Source of the DNA: VBCK01 sp035939615
GTDB taxonomy: Bacteria > Pseudomonadota > Gammaproteobacteria > Burkholderiales > Burkholderiaceae_F
Length of the DNA stretch: 16,396 nt
Direction: 5' to 3'
NCBI GenBank assembly: GCA_035939615.1
Contig: DASZFP010000047.1
Location: 1-16,396 of the forward strand
The first letter of the stretch is position 1; every line of letters starts with the position of its first letter. Positions 1-5,591 of this stretch are shown piece after piece. Below the pieces are notes generated by a model, which saw only the letters and a list, made by a program, of their open reading frames with translations, did no database searches and had not been told where the DNA came from. A program made the translations under genes and the position numbers.

Positions 1-47
1 CCCTGCGCGGAGCCTTCGCCGAGCAGGCCGCGCGCCGCGCGTCCTGA
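1..47 (+). CDS. C-terminal tail of an unidentified upstream gene (partial)
   Basis: The frame with codons at positions 3-5, 6-8 and so on reads LRGAFAEQAARRAS and stops at TGA 45-47, three bases before the tag start codon. Third positions are almost all G or C, as in the real genes of this window, which is why this frame is preferred. A second frame, stopping at TGA 52-54 inside the tag start, has poorer composition. Fourteen residues are too few to assign a family. The short gap suggests it is co-transcribed with tag. Confidence 0.35.
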   Translation, partial: LRGAFAEQAARRAS

Positions 48-50
48 CTT

Positions 51-662
51 ATGAGCGAGGCGAACCGCGCCGACGAACCGTCCCGCTGCCCTTGGGTAGG
101 GCAAGACGAGCTCTACGTTGCCTATCATGATCACGAATGGGGGCGGCCGGAATACGACGACCGCGCTCTGTTCGAGAAGCTCGTACTCGATGGCTTCCAG
201 GCGGGCCTGTCCTGGATCATCATCCTGCGCAAGCGCGATAACTTTCGTCGCGCTTTCGACGGCTTCGAGCCCGCAAAAATGGCACGCTACGCGCCGAAAA
301 AAATCGAGCGGCTGCTTCAGGACGAAGGCATTGTGCGTAATCGCGCGAAGATCGAAGGATCCATCCTGTCGGCGCGCGGCTGGCTCGACATCATGGAAAA
401 GGGGCCGGGTTTCTCCAAGTTCCTGTGGAACTTCGTCGACGGTGGCCCCAAAATCAACCACTGGCGAAGCATCAAGCAGGTGCCGGCCGAAACCGGGCAA
501 TCGCGCGCGATCTCGAAGGAGCTCGCCGGCCGCGGCTTCAAGTTCTGTGGACCGACCATCGTTTACGCGTTCATGCAAGCGGTCGGCATGGTCAACGACC
601 ACCTCGTGAAGTGCTATCGCCACCCTGACTTTGCAGCGCCGACGCGGCGCGCTGCAAAGTGA
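51..662 (+). CDS. tag: DNA-3-methyladenine glycosylase I
   Basis: This base-excision repair enzyme removes 3-methyladenine from alkylated DNA, leaving an abasic site. The 203-residue product matches the Tag family along its length: RCPWVGQDELYVAYHDHEWG (12-31), QAGLSW (50-55), GFKFCGPTIVYAFMQAVG and VNDHLVKCYRH near the end. Aligned by eye to E. coli Tag (187 aa), the zinc ligands are all present: Cys13, His26, His184 and Cys188 (Cys4, His17, His175 and Cys179 in E. coli). The E. coli substrate-pocket Glu38 is Asp47 here, a conservative change also found in other members with the LDGFQAGLSW form. The C-terminal tail TRRAAK is not conserved. I see no clear ribosome binding site before the ATG; translation may be coupled to the gene ending at 47. 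Several AAA codons make this gene slightly less GC-biased than its neighbours. Confidence 0.95.
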   Translation: MSEANRADEPSRCPWVGQDELYVAYHDHEWGRPEYDDRALFEKLVLDGFQAGLSWIIILRKRDNFRRAFDGFEPAKMARYAPKKIERLLQDEGIVRNRAKIEGSILSARGWLDIMEKGPGFSKFLWNFVDGGPKINHWRSIKQVPAETGQSRAISKELAGRGFKFCGPTIVYAFMQAVGMVNDHLVKCYRHPDFAAPTRRAAK

Positions 663-689
663 CCGGTTCAACAGGCTGCTAGAGGGAAC

Positions 690-707
690 TGCCGGCTTGC
701 ACCGGCA
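690..707 (+). terminator. small hairpin after tag
   Basis: TGCCGG (690-695) and CCGGCA (702-707) form a 6-bp perfect stem with a 6-base loop, 27 bases after the tag stop. No T-run follows, so a classical intrinsic terminator is not shown. It lies between two convergent genes, where a terminator would be expected. Confidence 0.25.
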
Positions 708-717
708 CGATGGGTCG

Positions 718-760
718 CCCCTCGCCCACGCAAGTGGGAGAGGGGAGGGGGTGAGGGCGG
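718..760 (+). repeat. Dispersed palindromic repeat, copy 1
   Basis: Arms CCCCTCGCCCAC (718-729) and GTGGGAGAGGGG (734-745) are complementary except at one position, with loop GCAA, followed by the tail AGGGGGTGAGGGCG (746-759). The same layout (hairpin, then GGGGGTGAGGGCG) recurs at 5597-5637 and 14727-14768 in the same orientation. The copy fills the gap between the convergent genes tag and the GNAT gene, and its right edge touches the GNAT stop codon at 761-763. It resembles the REP-like intergenic palindromes common in proteobacterial genomes. It could act as a bidirectional terminator or mRNA stabiliser, which is an inference. Confidence 0.85.
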
Positions 761-1447
761 TTAAAGCAGCTCGAGCGCCGGGCGGTGGGTCGCCGCCGTG
801 CCGAGCGAGGCGAGCGTGGGCGTGCCGGTGTGGTCGGCTTGTCCGCGCCGGATCGCCTTCCAGTCGTCGCGGCGCATCTCGAACAGGCTGGTGCGGCGCG
901 GCTCGTGCGTTTCCTGGTCCAGGCTGCCGGCCGGAATGGCTTCGATGAAGCCGGCGTCGTACAGCATCTGCTCGAAGGGTTCGTGGCCGGCCGGGCAGCC
1001 CGCGTACAGCTTCTGCGCGCCCAGCGCTGCGAACGTCAGGTCGCCCGTGGCCATGATCGCTTCGACCGCGAGCGGCGAGCCCAGGAAATTCGGATGCGTG
1101 AACCAGTCGATGGTCCACACCGACCGCGTGGGGCCCACCGCGTGCATCCCGACGAAGCCGACGAATTCGTGCGACTGGCGCTTGACCACCGCCATCGAAT
1201 AGCCGGTTCCGTGCAGCCAGTCGGCCAGCGCCTGGCGCACCAGTTCCTTGACCTCGCGCTCGCTGCGCGGCGCCTGGTCAGCCCAGCACTCGCGGAAATG
1301 GGGCTGCACCACGGAGCGCCAGATGCGCGGCACATCGGCTCCATCGAGCTGACGCAGCACGCAGTGCTCGGTGAACCAGCGAAAATAGCGCGGCAGCTGC
1401 GCGTGGATGCGCGTATCTGCCGAAGTCGAAGTAGAAGTCCCGCTCAT
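761..1447 (-). CDS. GNAT-family N-acetyltransferase
   Basis: A 228-residue protein of the RimJ/RimL-like GNAT fold (acetyl-CoA-dependent N-acylation; substrate unknown). The core runs from about residue 28 (CVLRQLDGADVPRIW) through the strands MAVVKRQSHEFVGFVGMHAV and VWTIDWFTHPNFLGSPLAVE, to the C-terminal KLYAGCPAGHEPFEQMLYDAGF typical of the fold. The acetyl-CoA P-loop, usually R/Q-x-x-G-x-G/A, is degenerate here (FLGSPLAVEA). The N-terminus is a Ser/Thr-rich stretch and the last about 25 residues are unconserved. The ATG at 1447 has a good ribosome binding site, AGGAG, six bases upstream. It is transcribed alone towards tag, and its stop abuts repeat copy 1. It is the least specifically assigned core-region gene. 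Confidence 0.8.
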   Translation of the reverse strand: MSGTSTSTSADTRIHAQLPRYFRWFTEHCVLRQLDGADVPRIWRSVVQPHFRECWADQAPRSEREVKELVRQALADWLHGTGYSMAVVKRQSHEFVGFVGMHAVGPTRSVWTIDWFTHPNFLGSPLAVEAIMATGDLTFAALGAQKLYAGCPAGHEPFEQMLYDAGFIEAIPAGSLDQETHEPRRTSLFEMRRDDWKAIRRGQADHTGTPTLASLGTAATHRPALELL

Positions 1448-1585
1448 GGCCGTCTCCTGGACGTTTGCCTTTCGATCCCCCGCGAACGTGGTAGGAGCAG
1501 GCGTTCGCTGAACCGTATTGTGGGGATCGGCTGGACGGACTACTACTTGAAATGCGCTCCCTTAACGGAAAAAGGGCCGCGAGTG

Positions 1586-1646
1586 TGTCAGGGTAATTCT
1601 TACAGTCACGACAGGGTTGCCGACGCCGGGTTCGCTTACCCCGACA
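1586..1646. repeat. Imperfect inverted repeat between GNAT gene and esterase operon
   Basis: TGTCAGGGTAA (1586-1596) faces TTACCCCGACA (1636-1646), complementary at 10 of 11 positions and separated by 39 bases that contain a further ACGACAGGG. It lies just past the stop of the leftward esterase operon and upstream of the GNAT gene in a 218-base gap. It may be a terminator for the operon, an operator for the GNAT gene, or a small repeat element. I cannot assign it to a known family. The rest of the gap (1448-1585) holds only the GNAT ribosome binding site and no convincing promoter. Confidence 0.35.
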
Positions 1647-1665
1647 ACTGAACATCAACCCCGGT

Positions 1666-2364
1666 CTATTTGATCGCTTCGGACAGGAACCTCGCCAGAT
1701 CCTGGATCTCGTCCTGCGAAAGCGAGTGCGGGATCGCGTATTCGTGCCATTGAACGCTATATCCCAGGTCCATCAGGGCGTCGCGGGAGGTGCGTCCGAG
1801 GGCCACCGGAACCACGGCATCCTCGCGGCCGTGTCCCATGAAAATCGGTGTCGAGCGGGCCGCCTGGGTCGCCTCGGCGCGCGCGCTTGCGACCATCGGC
1901 AAGTAGGCCGACAGCGCGATCAGGGCCGCCAGCGGCGCAGGCTGCCGCAGGCCCGTCTGCAGCGTGATGGCCCCGCCCTGGGAAAACCCCGCCAGCACGA
2001 TGCGGGAGGGGGCGATGCCGCGGCGCAGCTCGCGCTCGATCAGTGCCTGAACCTGTCCCTGTGACTGGCGGATCCCCGCTTCGTCCTCCTGCCGGTTGAT
2101 CTGCGTGCCCAGGACGTCGTACCAGGCGCGCATCACGTGGCCGCCGTTGATCGTGACCGGCCGCATCGGGGCGTGCGGGAACACGTAGCGCGCTCCCGGC
2201 GCGCCCAGCGCCTGCAGCTCGCGCACGACCGGCACGAAGTCGAAGCCGTCGGCGCCCAGGCCGTGCAGCCAGATGATCGAGGCGGTCGGATCGGGCCGGG
2301 TCAGCAGCTCGACAGAATCGAGCGCCGGCGCGCCATCGCCTGCCTGTGCGAGTCCTGGGTTCAC
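1666..2364 (-). CDS. Alpha/beta-hydrolase carboxylesterase (phospholipase/carboxylesterase family)
   Basis: A 232-residue serine esterase of the family called phospholipase/carboxylesterase (acyl-protein thioesterase/EstB-like). It hydrolyses carboxylic or thio esters in the cytoplasm; the natural substrate is unknown. Motifs in order: IIWLHGLGADGFDF (30-43, oxyanion-hole loop HGLGADG), FPHAPMRPVTINGG (62-75), MRAWYDV, nucleophile elbow GFSQGG (Ser128), FMGHGREDAVVP (Asp182) and YAIPHSLS (His213), giving a complete Ser-Asp-His triad. The frame is open 44 codons further upstream, but that stretch lies wholly inside mog and has low-complexity composition. GTG 2364-2362 overlaps the mog stop as GTGA and has GAAGG upstream, so it is chosen. 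It is the third gene of darP-mog-esterase. No functional tie to molybdopterin synthesis is evident. Confidence 0.9.
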   Translation of the reverse strand: MNPGLAQAGDGAPALDSVELLTRPDPTASIIWLHGLGADGFDFVPVVRELQALGAPGARYVFPHAPMRPVTINGGHVMRAWYDVLGTQINRQEDEAGIRQSQGQVQALIERELRRGIAPSRIVLAGFSQGGAITLQTGLRQPAPLAALIALSAYLPMVASARAEATQAARSTPIFMGHGREDAVVPVALGRTSRDALMDLGYSVQWHEYAIPHSLSQDEIQDLARFLSEAIK

Positions 2365-3023
2365 CGGCGCTCGCCCTTCGAAGCGCCGGACCCGCCCGGC
2401 GCGAAGGAGGGCTCCCGGAGCGCCGATTTCGGCCGAAACGCCGCCACCACCTCGTCGTGGGTTTCCACGTAGGGGCCTCCGATCAGCTGGATGCAATAGG
2501 GGACTGAAGCGAAAATGCCGTGCAGTATCCGGCCGGTTTGGGGATCGCGCAGGCCACCGAGCGTTTCGGTGATCGACTTGGGCTGACCGGGCAGGTTCAG
2601 GATCAGCGCGCTGTGGGTGGCCGTCTCGCGCAGTACGCCGACCTGGCGCGACAGCACCGCGGTGGGCACGAATTCGAGCGAGATGCGGCGCATCTGCTCC
2701 CCGTACCCGGGCAGCTCGCGCGTGGCCACCGCGCGCGTGGCCTCCGGGGTCACGTCGCGGCGCGATGGCCCGGTGCCGCCGGTGGTCAGCACCAGGTCGC
2801 AGCCGACCTGGTCGACCAGCTCCACCAGCGTGGCCTCGATGCGCGCGCGCTCATCGGCGATCAGCCGTTCGTGCGCCTGCCAGGGCGACTTCAGCGCCGC
2901 CCCGAGCCAGCTGCGCAGCGCGGGCAAGCCCTCGTCGGCGTACTGGCCGGCCGAGGCCCGATCGGACACGGACAGCAGGCCGATCACCAGTTCATCGGGG
3001 CCGGCGCGCAGCGCGCGGTTCAC
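2361..3023 (-). CDS. mog: Molybdopterin adenylyltransferase
   Basis: Mog (MogA) adenylylates molybdopterin with ATP, preparing it for MoeA-dependent molybdate insertion in molybdenum cofactor synthesis. The 220-residue product has the family's features: IGLLSVSDRASAGQYADEGL (14-33), the nucleotide-binding stretch TTGGTGPSRRDVTPEAT (80-96), PGYGEQMRRISLEFVPTAVL, LILNLPGQPKSITETL, and the C-terminal GIFASVPYCIQLIGGPYVET with AAFRPKSA. This pattern is MogA rather than MoaB. E. coli Mog is 195 aa; the excess is an unconserved C-terminal tail (REPSFAPGGSGASKGERR) that ends where the esterase begins. The start is GTG 3023-3021, overlapping the darP stop as GTGA. It is therefore translationally coupled on both sides. 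Other cofactor genes are not in the window. Confidence 0.95.
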   Translation of the reverse strand: MNRALRAGPDELVIGLLSVSDRASAGQYADEGLPALRSWLGAALKSPWQAHERLIADERARIEATLVELVDQVGCDLVLTTGGTGPSRRDVTPEATRAVATRELPGYGEQMRRISLEFVPTAVLSRQVGVLRETATHSALILNLPGQPKSITETLGGLRDPQTGRILHGIFASVPYCIQLIGGPYVETHDEVVAAFRPKSALREPSFAPGGSGASKGERR

Positions 3024-3340
3024 GGGGCGGCCTCGGGTTTTCCGGTCAGGGCGGCCAGGCGAGCGCGGATCGCCTCGGCGTCGGCCGTGCGCATCAGGCG
3101 CCCGATGTATTGCAGCTGGCGCCGCAGCCCTTCGCGCGCCGTGATGCGCCGCGCCAGCTCGATCTGCTCGCGCAGCCGCTCGGGCAAGTCGATCCGGCGA
3201 AGCTGCGCCGGGGGCAGGTCCGTGAGCTGCTGGCCCAGATCCTGCAGCTCGTGCATCTCACGCTTGCGCTGCGTCTTGCTCGGGCGCGGCTCGGGGGCGG
3301 GCCCGGGCGGGTCCTCGTCGTTGCGGGTTGCTCTGCGCAT
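3020..3340 (-). CDS. darP: Ribosome biogenesis factor DarP (YjgA/DUF615), C-terminally short
   Basis: DarP (YjgA) binds late 50S precursors and promotes large-subunit assembly. The 106-residue product carries the N-terminal half of the family: SKTQRKREMHELQDLGQQL (21-39), LRRIDLPERLREQIELARRI, GLRRQLQYIGRLMR and AEAIRARLAAL. E. coli DarP is about 183 residues; here the protein stops soon after the position of E. coli IRQALDKL, so about 75 residues (the second helical domain) are missing. I found no continuation in another frame, because mog begins at once (GTGA overlap). ATG 3340 is chosen: the open frame runs further upstream into pmbA, but the conserved part begins just after this ATG. First gene of the leftward operon, divergent from pmbA, an arrangement also seen for yjgA/pmbA in other proteobacteria. 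Confidence 0.85.
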   Translation of the reverse strand: MRRATRNDEDPPGPAPEPRPSKTQRKREMHELQDLGQQLTDLPPAQLRRIDLPERLREQIELARRITAREGLRRQLQYIGRLMRTADAEAIRARLAALTGKPEAAP

Positions 3341-3464
3341 GGGCGGCCGCCTCGCACCGGGCCGGCCCGGGCGATGTGCGTTGCTCGCTATGATAGCCAC
3401 CCGGCTCAGATCCGAGCGGATGGCAGCGGCCCGTGCCCTTAACCCAACAACAAACAGGCGCCTC
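3341..3464. promoter_or_regulatory. Divergent darP / pmbA intergenic region
   Basis: These 124 bases must hold the start signals for both directions. The only AT-rich spot is around 3389-3397: TATGAT (3389-3394, plus strand, five of six matches to the -10 consensus) and the overlapping TATCAT on the minus strand (3395-3390). No good -35 is visible at the right distance on either strand. A plus-strand start near 3401 would give pmbA a leader of about 64 bases. The pmbA ribosome binding site is weak (ACAGG). Confidence 0.3.
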
Positions 3465-4814
3465 ATGAACGTTCGGCTTTCGATTCCGCAGGATGAATTG
3501 CGCGACATTGCGCTGCAGACGCTGCAGATCGCCAAGGAACTGGGCGCCACCTCCGCCGCGTGCGAAGCGAGCGAATCGAGCGGGCTGTCGGTGACGACCC
3601 GCAAGACGGTGGTCGAGACGATCGAGAACACGCGCGACAAGGGCGTTGCGGTCACGGTGTACATCGGCCAGCGGCGCGGCCACGCCTCCACCTCCGACTT
3701 CGCGCCGCGCGCGCTGCGCGAGGCGGTGCAGGCCGCCTACGACATCGCCCGCTTTACCGCCGAAGACGACGCGGCGGGCCTGCCCGACGAGGACGCGCTG
3801 GAGCACGCTCCGGCGCAGCTGGATCTTTATCACCCCTGGCCGCTCGAGACCGACGATGCGATCGGGATCGCGCAGCGGGCCGAGCAGGCCGCCTTCGACG
3901 TGAGCTCGAGCGTGGTCAACTCCGAGGGTGCCAACGTGTACGCCTCGGGCGGCCATTTCGTGCTGGCCAACTCGCTGGGCTTTGCCGCCGGTTATCCGTA
4001 CTCGCGCCACTCGATCTCGGTGGCGCCGATCGCGCGCGACGGCAGCGGGATGCAGCGCGACGACTGGTACTCGGCCGCGCGCGCGCCCTCCGAGCTGGCC
4101 GAGCCGGAGGCCATCGGGCAGTACGCGGCGCACCGTGCCCTGGCCCGGCTGGGCGCGCGCAAGTTGCGCACCCGGCACTGCCCGGTACTGTTCGAGGCGC
4201 CCGTGGCCTGCGGGCTGCTGGGCAACTTCGTGCAGGCCGCCAGCGGCGGAGCGCTGTACCGGAAGGCCTCGTTCCTGATCGATGCGCTCGGCAAGCCCCT
4301 GTTTGCCGACCACATCAGCGTGCACGAGGATCCGTTCGTGCGGCGCGGCCTGGGCTCCAGCCCGTTCGACGAGGAAGGCGTGCGCGGTCAGCGGCGCGAC
4401 GTGGTGGCCGGGGGCCTGCTCAAGGGCTACTTCCTGTCGAGCTACTCGGCGCGCAAGCTCGGCATGAAGACCACCGGCAACGCGGGCGGTGCCCACAACC
4501 TGGAGCTGCGCTCGGCGCGCACGCAGCCGGGCGACGATTTCGTGCAGATGCTGCGCAAGCTCGACCGCGGGCTGCTGGTGACCGAGCTGATCGGGCAGGG
4601 CGTCAACGTGGTCACGGGCGACTACTCGCGCGGCGCCACCGGCTTCTGGGTCGAAGGGGGCAGGATTCGGTACGCGGTCGAGGAGATCACGGTGGCGGGC
4701 AACCTGCGCGACATGTTGCGCGGCATCGCCGCCGTCGGAGCCGACACCGTGATCCGCGGCGGCCGCGTCAGCGGCTCGGTGTTGATAGAGAAGATGACGG
4801 TCGGTGGAAGTTGA
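3465..4814 (+). CDS. pmbA: Metalloprotease-related protein PmbA/TldE
   Basis: PmbA (TldE) is the non-catalytic partner of TldD. The heterodimer degrades peptides such as CcdA and matures microcin B17-type peptides in E. coli; TldD supplies the HExxxH zinc site, which is absent here as expected. The 449-residue product equals the family length (E. coli 450). Recognisable parts: ESSGLSVTTRKTVVETIENT (42-61), the GVAVTVYIGQRRGHASTSDF strand, PVLFEAPVACGLLGNFVQAA, the HEDPFVRRGLGSSPFDEEGV stretch, GYFLSSYSARKLGMKTTGNA, and the C-terminal QGVNVVTGDYSRGATGFWVE. ATG 3465 is chosen from family length; the frame stays open for over 300 codons upstream through darP and mog, but that is antisense. No tldD is in the window. 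Confidence 0.95.
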   Translation: MNVRLSIPQDELRDIALQTLQIAKELGATSAACEASESSGLSVTTRKTVVETIENTRDKGVAVTVYIGQRRGHASTSDFAPRALREAVQAAYDIARFTAEDDAAGLPDEDALEHAPAQLDLYHPWPLETDDAIGIAQRAEQAAFDVSSSVVNSEGANVYASGGHFVLANSLGFAAGYPYSRHSISVAPIARDGSGMQRDDWYSAARAPSELAEPEAIGQYAAHRALARLGARKLRTRHCPVLFEAPVACGLLGNFVQAASGGALYRKASFLIDALGKPLFADHISVHEDPFVRRGLGSSPFDEEGVRGQRRDVVAGGLLKGYFLSSYSARKLGMKTTGNAGGAHNLELRSARTQPGDDFVQMLRKLDRGLLVTELIGQGVNVVTGDYSRGATGFWVEGGRIRYAVEEITVAGNLRDMLRGIAAVGADTVIRGGRVSGSVLIEKMTVGGS

Positions 4815-4826
4815 TCCTTTGGGACT

Positions 4827-4838
4827 CCCCTCTCCCGC
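4827..4838 (+). repeat. Left half of a split palindromic repeat
   Basis: CCCCTCTCCCGC is identical to the left arm of the intact copy at 5597-5608 but lacks its partner next to it. A near-perfect partner (11 of 12) occurs at 5540-5551, on the other side of the DUF433/DUF5615 gene pair. It lies 12 bases after the pmbA stop codon. Confidence 0.6.
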
Positions 4839-4857
4839 CGTCTGAACGAAGTCGTGG

Positions 4858-4887
4858 TTGCGCGGCGTGCTCTTAAGTCGCTACGAT
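4858..4887 (+). promoter_or_regulatory. Candidate promoter of the DUF433/DUF5615 pair
   Basis: TTGCGC (4858-4863) and TACGAT (4882-4887), spaced by 18 bases, fit a sigma-70 promoter moderately well and would start transcription near 4894. AGAGGA (4903-4908) follows as a ribosome binding site four bases before the ATG at 4913. Assigned by eye only. Confidence 0.35.
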
Positions 4888-4912
4888 GTGGCGCTCGTGT
4901 TAGAGGATCGTC

Positions 4913-5143
4913 ATGCCACAGTTTGATCGCATCACTCAGAGCCCCGAAGTCATGGGCGGCAAGGCCTGCATCCGCGGCATGCGCGTGACCGTGGGTACCG
5001 TCGTTGGGCAGATCGGCGCGGGACACACCGTGGATCAAGTACTGGCCGATTATCCCTACCTCGAGCGTGAGGACGTCATGCAGGCTCTACGCTATGCGGC
5101 TTGGCGCGCGGACGAACGAGAGGTTCACCTCGCGGATCGATGA
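4913..5143 (+). CDS. DUF433-family antitoxin
   Basis: A 76-residue protein of the DUF433 family, small helix-turn-helix proteins (VapB-like) usually encoded just before a PIN-like toxin. The family hallmark is visible: ITQSPEVMGGKACIRGMRVT (7-26), followed by VGTVVGQIGAGHTVDQVLADYPYLEREDVMQALRYA, the predicted DNA-binding helices. It probably binds the DUF5615 protein encoded next and represses their shared promoter. The ATG has a good ribosome binding site (AGAGGA). Its stop overlaps the toxin start as ATGA, so the two products are made in a coupled way. The pair sits between the core genes pmbA and argH, flanked by two halves of the window's palindromic repeat. Confidence 0.88.
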   Translation: MPQFDRITQSPEVMGGKACIRGMRVTVGTVVGQIGAGHTVDQVLADYPYLEREDVMQALRYAAWRADEREVHLADR

Positions 5144-5514
5144 AGCTGCTCGTGGACATGAATCTGTCGCCGCGATGGGTCGACCTATTGACCAACGCGG
5201 GCATAGAAGCGGTTCACTGGAGCGCCATCGGCGCCAGGAATGCGAGCGATGCCGAGATCATGGCCTTCGCGCGCGCCAGCGGGCACATAGTGCTAACGCA
5301 CGATCTGGATCTTGGCGCGATCCTCGCCGCGACACAGGGAAACAAGCCCAGCGTTGTACAGATCCGCGCAGACGATGTCGGTCCAGACGTGATCGGACTG
5401 CGTGTTGTCGCAGCGCTTCGACAGGTAGAAGTCGAATTGCAGGCCGGCGCCTTGCTAACCATCGACACGGCTCGCGACCGTTTGCGCCTGCTGCCGCTGC
5501 TGAGCCGACGGTAG
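5140..5514 (+). CDS. DUF5615 PIN-like toxin
   Basis: A 124-residue protein of the DUF5615 (PIN-like, Mut7-C-related) family, the usual partner of DUF433 and presumed RNase toxin of a VapBC-like type II module. The opening KLLVDMNLSPRW puts the first acidic residue at Asp6; ASDAEIMAFARASGHIVLTH gives Asp37 and Glu39; and LTHDLDLG gives Asp55 and Asp57, the expected PIN-type metal-binding set. The remainder (SVVQIRADDVGPDVIGLRVVAAL) fits the family. ATG 5140 overlaps the antitoxin stop as ATGA. The frame is open 13 codons further upstream, but that ATG (5101) lies well inside the antitoxin gene. All visible active-site residues are intact, so it is probably functional. RNA target unknown. Confidence 0.88.
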   Translation: MKLLVDMNLSPRWVDLLTNAGIEAVHWSAIGARNASDAEIMAFARASGHIVLTHDLDLGAILAATQGNKPSVVQIRADDVGPDVIGLRVVAALRQVEVELQAGALLTIDTARDRLRLLPLLSRR

Positions 5515-5539
5515 CAGGCGCCAGCGATTGGCGTACCAC

Positions 5540-5564
5540 GCGGGAGAAGGGACCTGCTGAGTGC
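5540..5564 (+). repeat. Right half of the split palindromic repeat
   Basis: GCGGGAGAAGGG (5540-5551) differs by one base from the right arm of the intact copy (GCGGGAGAGGGG), and GCTGAGTGC (5556-5564) matches the tail GGTGAGGGC at seven of nine positions and at nearly the same spacing. With 4827-4838 it would make one repeat copy interrupted by about 700 bases carrying the toxin-antitoxin pair. Confidence 0.5.
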
Positions 5565-5591
5565 ATCTTCCGCCTGCAGGAAAGAGCCGCG

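Noticed and set aside
1448..1665. A small gene in the GNAT-esterase gap
   Set aside because: Open frames here (plus strand, tail of 785-1651 and minus strand 1278-1658) run out of the GNAT gene in wrong frames and resemble no family.
2520..3464. The 315-codon upstream extension of the pmbA frame
   Set aside because: It is antisense to mog and darP, has low-complexity composition, and PmbA already has its usual length from ATG 3465.
3258..4496. A 412-codon minus-strand frame opposite pmbA
   Set aside because: No recognisable motif, compositionally like a mirror of pmbA codons; pmbA itself is certain.
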